From: Pseudomonas citrullilanati
Lineage (GTDB): Bacteria > Pseudomonadota > Gammaproteobacteria > Pseudomonadales > Pseudomonadaceae
Assembly: GCF_030580855.1 (NCBI RefSeq)
Contig: NZ_JAUQOP010000008.1
Span: 1-64,000, forward strand
Length of the DNA: 64,000 nucleotides
Direction of reading: 5' to 3'
Shown piece after piece: positions 62,058 to 64,000 of the stretch. The notes beneath the pieces are model-generated. The model saw only the letters and a program-made list of their open reading frames with translations. It did no database searches and was not told the origin of the DNA. The first letter of the stretch is position 1. Every line of letters begins with the position of its first letter. Position numbers and translations under genes: made by a program.

Positions 62058-63683
62058 ATGAACCTGAGATCCCTCAATATCGCGCGCAGAGCTGCATTCT
62101 GCTTCGGTGCCATTACGCTGCTGTTGATCGGGCTGGGAGGGTTCTCCTATGTCCAGATCGACCATCTGCGCGCCGCGGAACAAGACATAGAAGAAAAATC
62201 ACTGCCCAGCATTCAAACGGTCGATGACATTCAGATCGCGCTCCTGCACGCCCGCCTCGAGAGCATCCGGATGCTGGCCAGCACCGACCCCTCGGTCAAG
62301 AGCGCGTCGCAAGCCAAAGTACGAGAAGCCATGGAAACCCTGCAGTCGCGCAGCGAATTCTATCGGCAGAACCTGATTACCAGCGACAAGGACCGCGCGC
62401 AGCTCGATGACGCGCACAACGCGATGAACACCTACATCGACGGGCTGAAGCAAGTCATTACGATGGACACGACCGAGCATGACAAGGCCGTGGCCTTCGC
62501 CAACTCGGAACAGGCAAACCGCGCCAGCGCTTACCAGGAAAAGCTCACGGCCATGCGCGAGCTGAATAAACGAGAGACCGAGAAGTCGGGCGCCATCGCC
62601 ACCGCCGTGTATAACCACAGCGTCAACATCCTGATGATTGTCGTGGTCGTCGCGCTGCTGCTCACGGTCTTCCTCGCGATCGCCTTGACCCGCAGCATCG
62701 TCGATCCGATCAATACCTCGCTGAAGCTGGCCGAAGACATCGCCGAAGGCGATCTGACCCGGCAGTTGGAAGTGACCGGACAGGATGAGGCGTCCCGCCT
62801 GATGCAGGCGCTCAACGTCATGTCGCAGAAGCTGCGGCGCACGGTCCTGGAAATCGCCGGGGCGTCGACTCAACTGAGCACGGCCGCCGTCGAGATGACC
62901 TCCATCACCGAAGACGCCGACCGTACCTTGCAACAGCAGAACAGCGAGATCGAGCAAGCCGCGACGGCCGTCAACGAGATGAGCGCAGCCGTTGAAGAAG
63001 TGGCGCGCAACGCGACGTCCACTTCCCAGGCCGCCCAGCAATCGAGCCTGTCGGCAGACCTGGGCAATGAACGCGTCGCCGAAACCCTGACAGCCATGCG
63101 CAACCTGACGAGCCTGGTGGAGGGTTCCTCGGCGCAAGTCCTGGCGCTGGCCGGCCAGGCCCAGGACATCAGCAAAGTGCTGAGCGTCATCCGGGGCATT
63201 GCCGAGCAGACCAATCTTTTGGCCCTCAATGCCGCCATCGAAGCGGCACGGGCCGGCGAACAAGGTCGAGGTTTCGCCGTGGTGGCCGACGAAGTCCGCG
63301 CCTTGGCACATCGTACGCAAACGTCGACCCAGGAAATCGAACAGATGATCTCGGCGATACAGGCAGGCTCCTCTGCCACGGTCGAGTCGATGCAAAAAAG
63401 CACCCAGGAGGTGCACAGCACCCGGAAAACCGCGGAAGACGCCGGGCAATCCCTGCAACAAATCACCCATGCCGTCCTGGAGATCAATGAGCGCAACCTG
63501 CAGATCGCGACGGCGTCCGAGCAGCAGGCCCATGTGGCACGGGACGTCGATCGAAGCCTGGTCAGCATTCGCGACCTGGCCACGCAAAGCAGCGAGGGAA
63601 CCCGTCAAACGCTCATTGCCAGCAACGAGCTGTCGCACCTGGCGGTGAACCTGAACAACCTGGTGCTGCGATTCAAGACGTGA
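62058..63683 (+). CDS. Methyl-accepting chemotaxis protein
   Basis: The 541-residue protein has TM1 (about 12-30), a four-helix-bundle-type periplasmic sensor (to ~187), TM2 (about 188-210), HAMP, and the signalling hairpin with tip [20 protein letters not shown] and [12 protein letters not shown] near 380-415. The receptor controls swimming through CheW/CheA. The ligand is unknown. No terminal pentapeptide for CheR/CheB binding is visible. It is monocistronic. A good ribosome site is not obvious before the ATG. Confidence 0.92.
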   Translation: MNLRSLNIARRAAFCFGAITLLLIGLGGFSYVQIDHLRAAEQDIEEKSLPSIQTVDDIQIALLHARLESIRMLASTDPSVKSASQAKVREAMETLQSRSEFYRQNLITSDKDRAQLDDAHNAMNTYIDGLKQVITMDTTEHDKAVAFANSEQANRASAYQEKLTAMRELNKRETEKSGAIATAVYNHSVNILMIVVVVALLLTVFLAIALTRSIVDPINTSLKLAEDIAEGDLTRQLEVTGQDEASRLMQALNVMSQKLRRTVLEIAGASTQLSTAAVEMTSITEDADRTLQQQNSEIEQAATAVNEMSAAVEEVARNATSTSQAAQQSSLSADLGNERVAETLTAMRNLTSLVEGSSAQVLALAGQAQDISKVLSVIRGIAEQTNLLALNAAIEAARAGEQGRGFAVVADEVRALAHRTQTSTQEIEQMISAIQAGSSATVESMQKSTQEVHSTRKTAEDAGQSLQQITHAVLEINERNLQIATASEQQAHVARDVDRSLVSIRDLATQSSEGTRQTLIASNELSHLAVNLNNLVLRFKT

Positions 63684-63738
63684 CGATTGCCGTGTGAGCG
63701 CCTAAGCTGCCTGACACACGGCGCTCAAGGAATTGCCC

Positions 63739-64000
63739 ATGTCAGTTGATTGGCACCACCTTCTACTGGTCTTCACCGTCTACATTGTCGGCGCGGCCAG
63801 CCCCGGCCCGAGCAACATGCGCATCATGGGCGTGGCGATGCATCAGGGCAGGCAGCCTGCGCTGATGCTCGCCGCTGGCGTCATCAGTGGTTCGTTTTTC
63901 TGGGGATCGATGGCGGCCACCGGCGTGTCGGCCATCCTGGCCCAGTACGCACAAGCACTCTTCGCCCTCAAGATCGCTGGCGGGCTTTACCTGCTGTTCC
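63739..64000 (+). CDS. LysE-family exporter, N-terminal part (runs off the window)
   Basis: The first 87 residues show the family opening: LLVFTVYIVGAASPGPSNM with the conserved GxxxPGP motif, then a second hydrophobic segment (LMLAAGVISGSFFWGSMAAT). LysE/RhtB proteins export amino acids or related amines. AAGGA lies 8 bases before the ATG. The rest is outside the window, so completeness cannot be judged. Confidence 0.82.
   Translation, partial: MSVDWHHLLLVFTVYIVGAASPGPSNMRIMGVAMHQGRQPALMLAAGVISGSFFWGSMAATGVSAILAQYAQALFALKIAGGLYLLF

Noticed and set aside
1..64000. tRNA, rRNA genes or CRISPR arrays
   Set aside because: No cloverleaf with a TTCGA-type arm, rRNA stretch or regularly spaced repeat was recognised. 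A covariance or repeat-finder search would be decisive.

Overview
The window is high-GC DNA from a fluorescent-type Pseudomonas. The reasons are the gene families (OprD-type porin, DUF2790, DUF1810, the fadDx-fadB2x-fadAx type acyl-CoA cluster), REP/REPIN palindromes between genes, and Shine-Dalgarno-led operons with ATGA overlaps. A sequence differing from the E. coli dif site at only a few positions lies at 31645-31672. The FtsK-orienting motif GGGNAGGG, scanned by eye, is on the + strand at all four places left of this site and on the - strand at all five places right of it. The simplest reading is that the window spans the replication terminus of the chromosome, with the dimer-resolution site near its middle.

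Left arm (1-28.2 kb): a cut-off IS3-type element at the edge; a five-gene acyl-CoA catabolic operon (388-5954) facing a two-gene operon for an acyl-CoA dehydrogenase and a 3-hydroxyisobutyryl-CoA hydrolase-like enzyme (6081-8342); an HPP membrane protein; UDP-glucose dehydrogenase; two paralogous LysR regulators around a SnoaL-like protein and a DUF1445 enzyme; an OprD-type porin; a LysR-controlled CitMHS transporter with an AtuA-type protein pair; small exported proteins; an ArsR regulator whose likely operator occurs both before its own gene and before the oxidoreductase it probably controls; an AraC regulator; an exported protein, M48 membrane protease and membrane protein in a row; and a divergent LysR/SDR pair.

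Centre (28.4-50.2 kb): a defence island straddling the dif site. Left of dif is a two-gene Septu-like module in which the SMC/RecF-type ATPase carries its own HNH domain and is translationally coupled to a second, free HNH protein. Right of dif are a tyrosine recombinase that has lost its C-terminal catalytic half, a low-GC DUF4238-like gene, a complete type I Druantia operon (druA-druE, 34.8-46.1 kb) and a 1258-residue membrane-anchored YobI/KAP-type P-loop NTPase.

Right arm (50.6-64 kb): a small HhH/DUF2188/acidic-peptide operon and a TetR gene without a normal start codon, bracketed by two diverged copies of a ~58-bp sequence; a lipocalin-like exported protein; an ATP/ADP-carrier-like MFS protein; an SDR; a DUF2790 protein; a CusR/CusS-type two-component system; an EmrB/EmrA-type efflux pair; DUF1810; a chemoreceptor; and the start of a LysE-family exporter.

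All calls come from reading the sequence. No database search or computed alignment was made, so family names rest on remembered motifs, and motif scans by eye may have missed copies.
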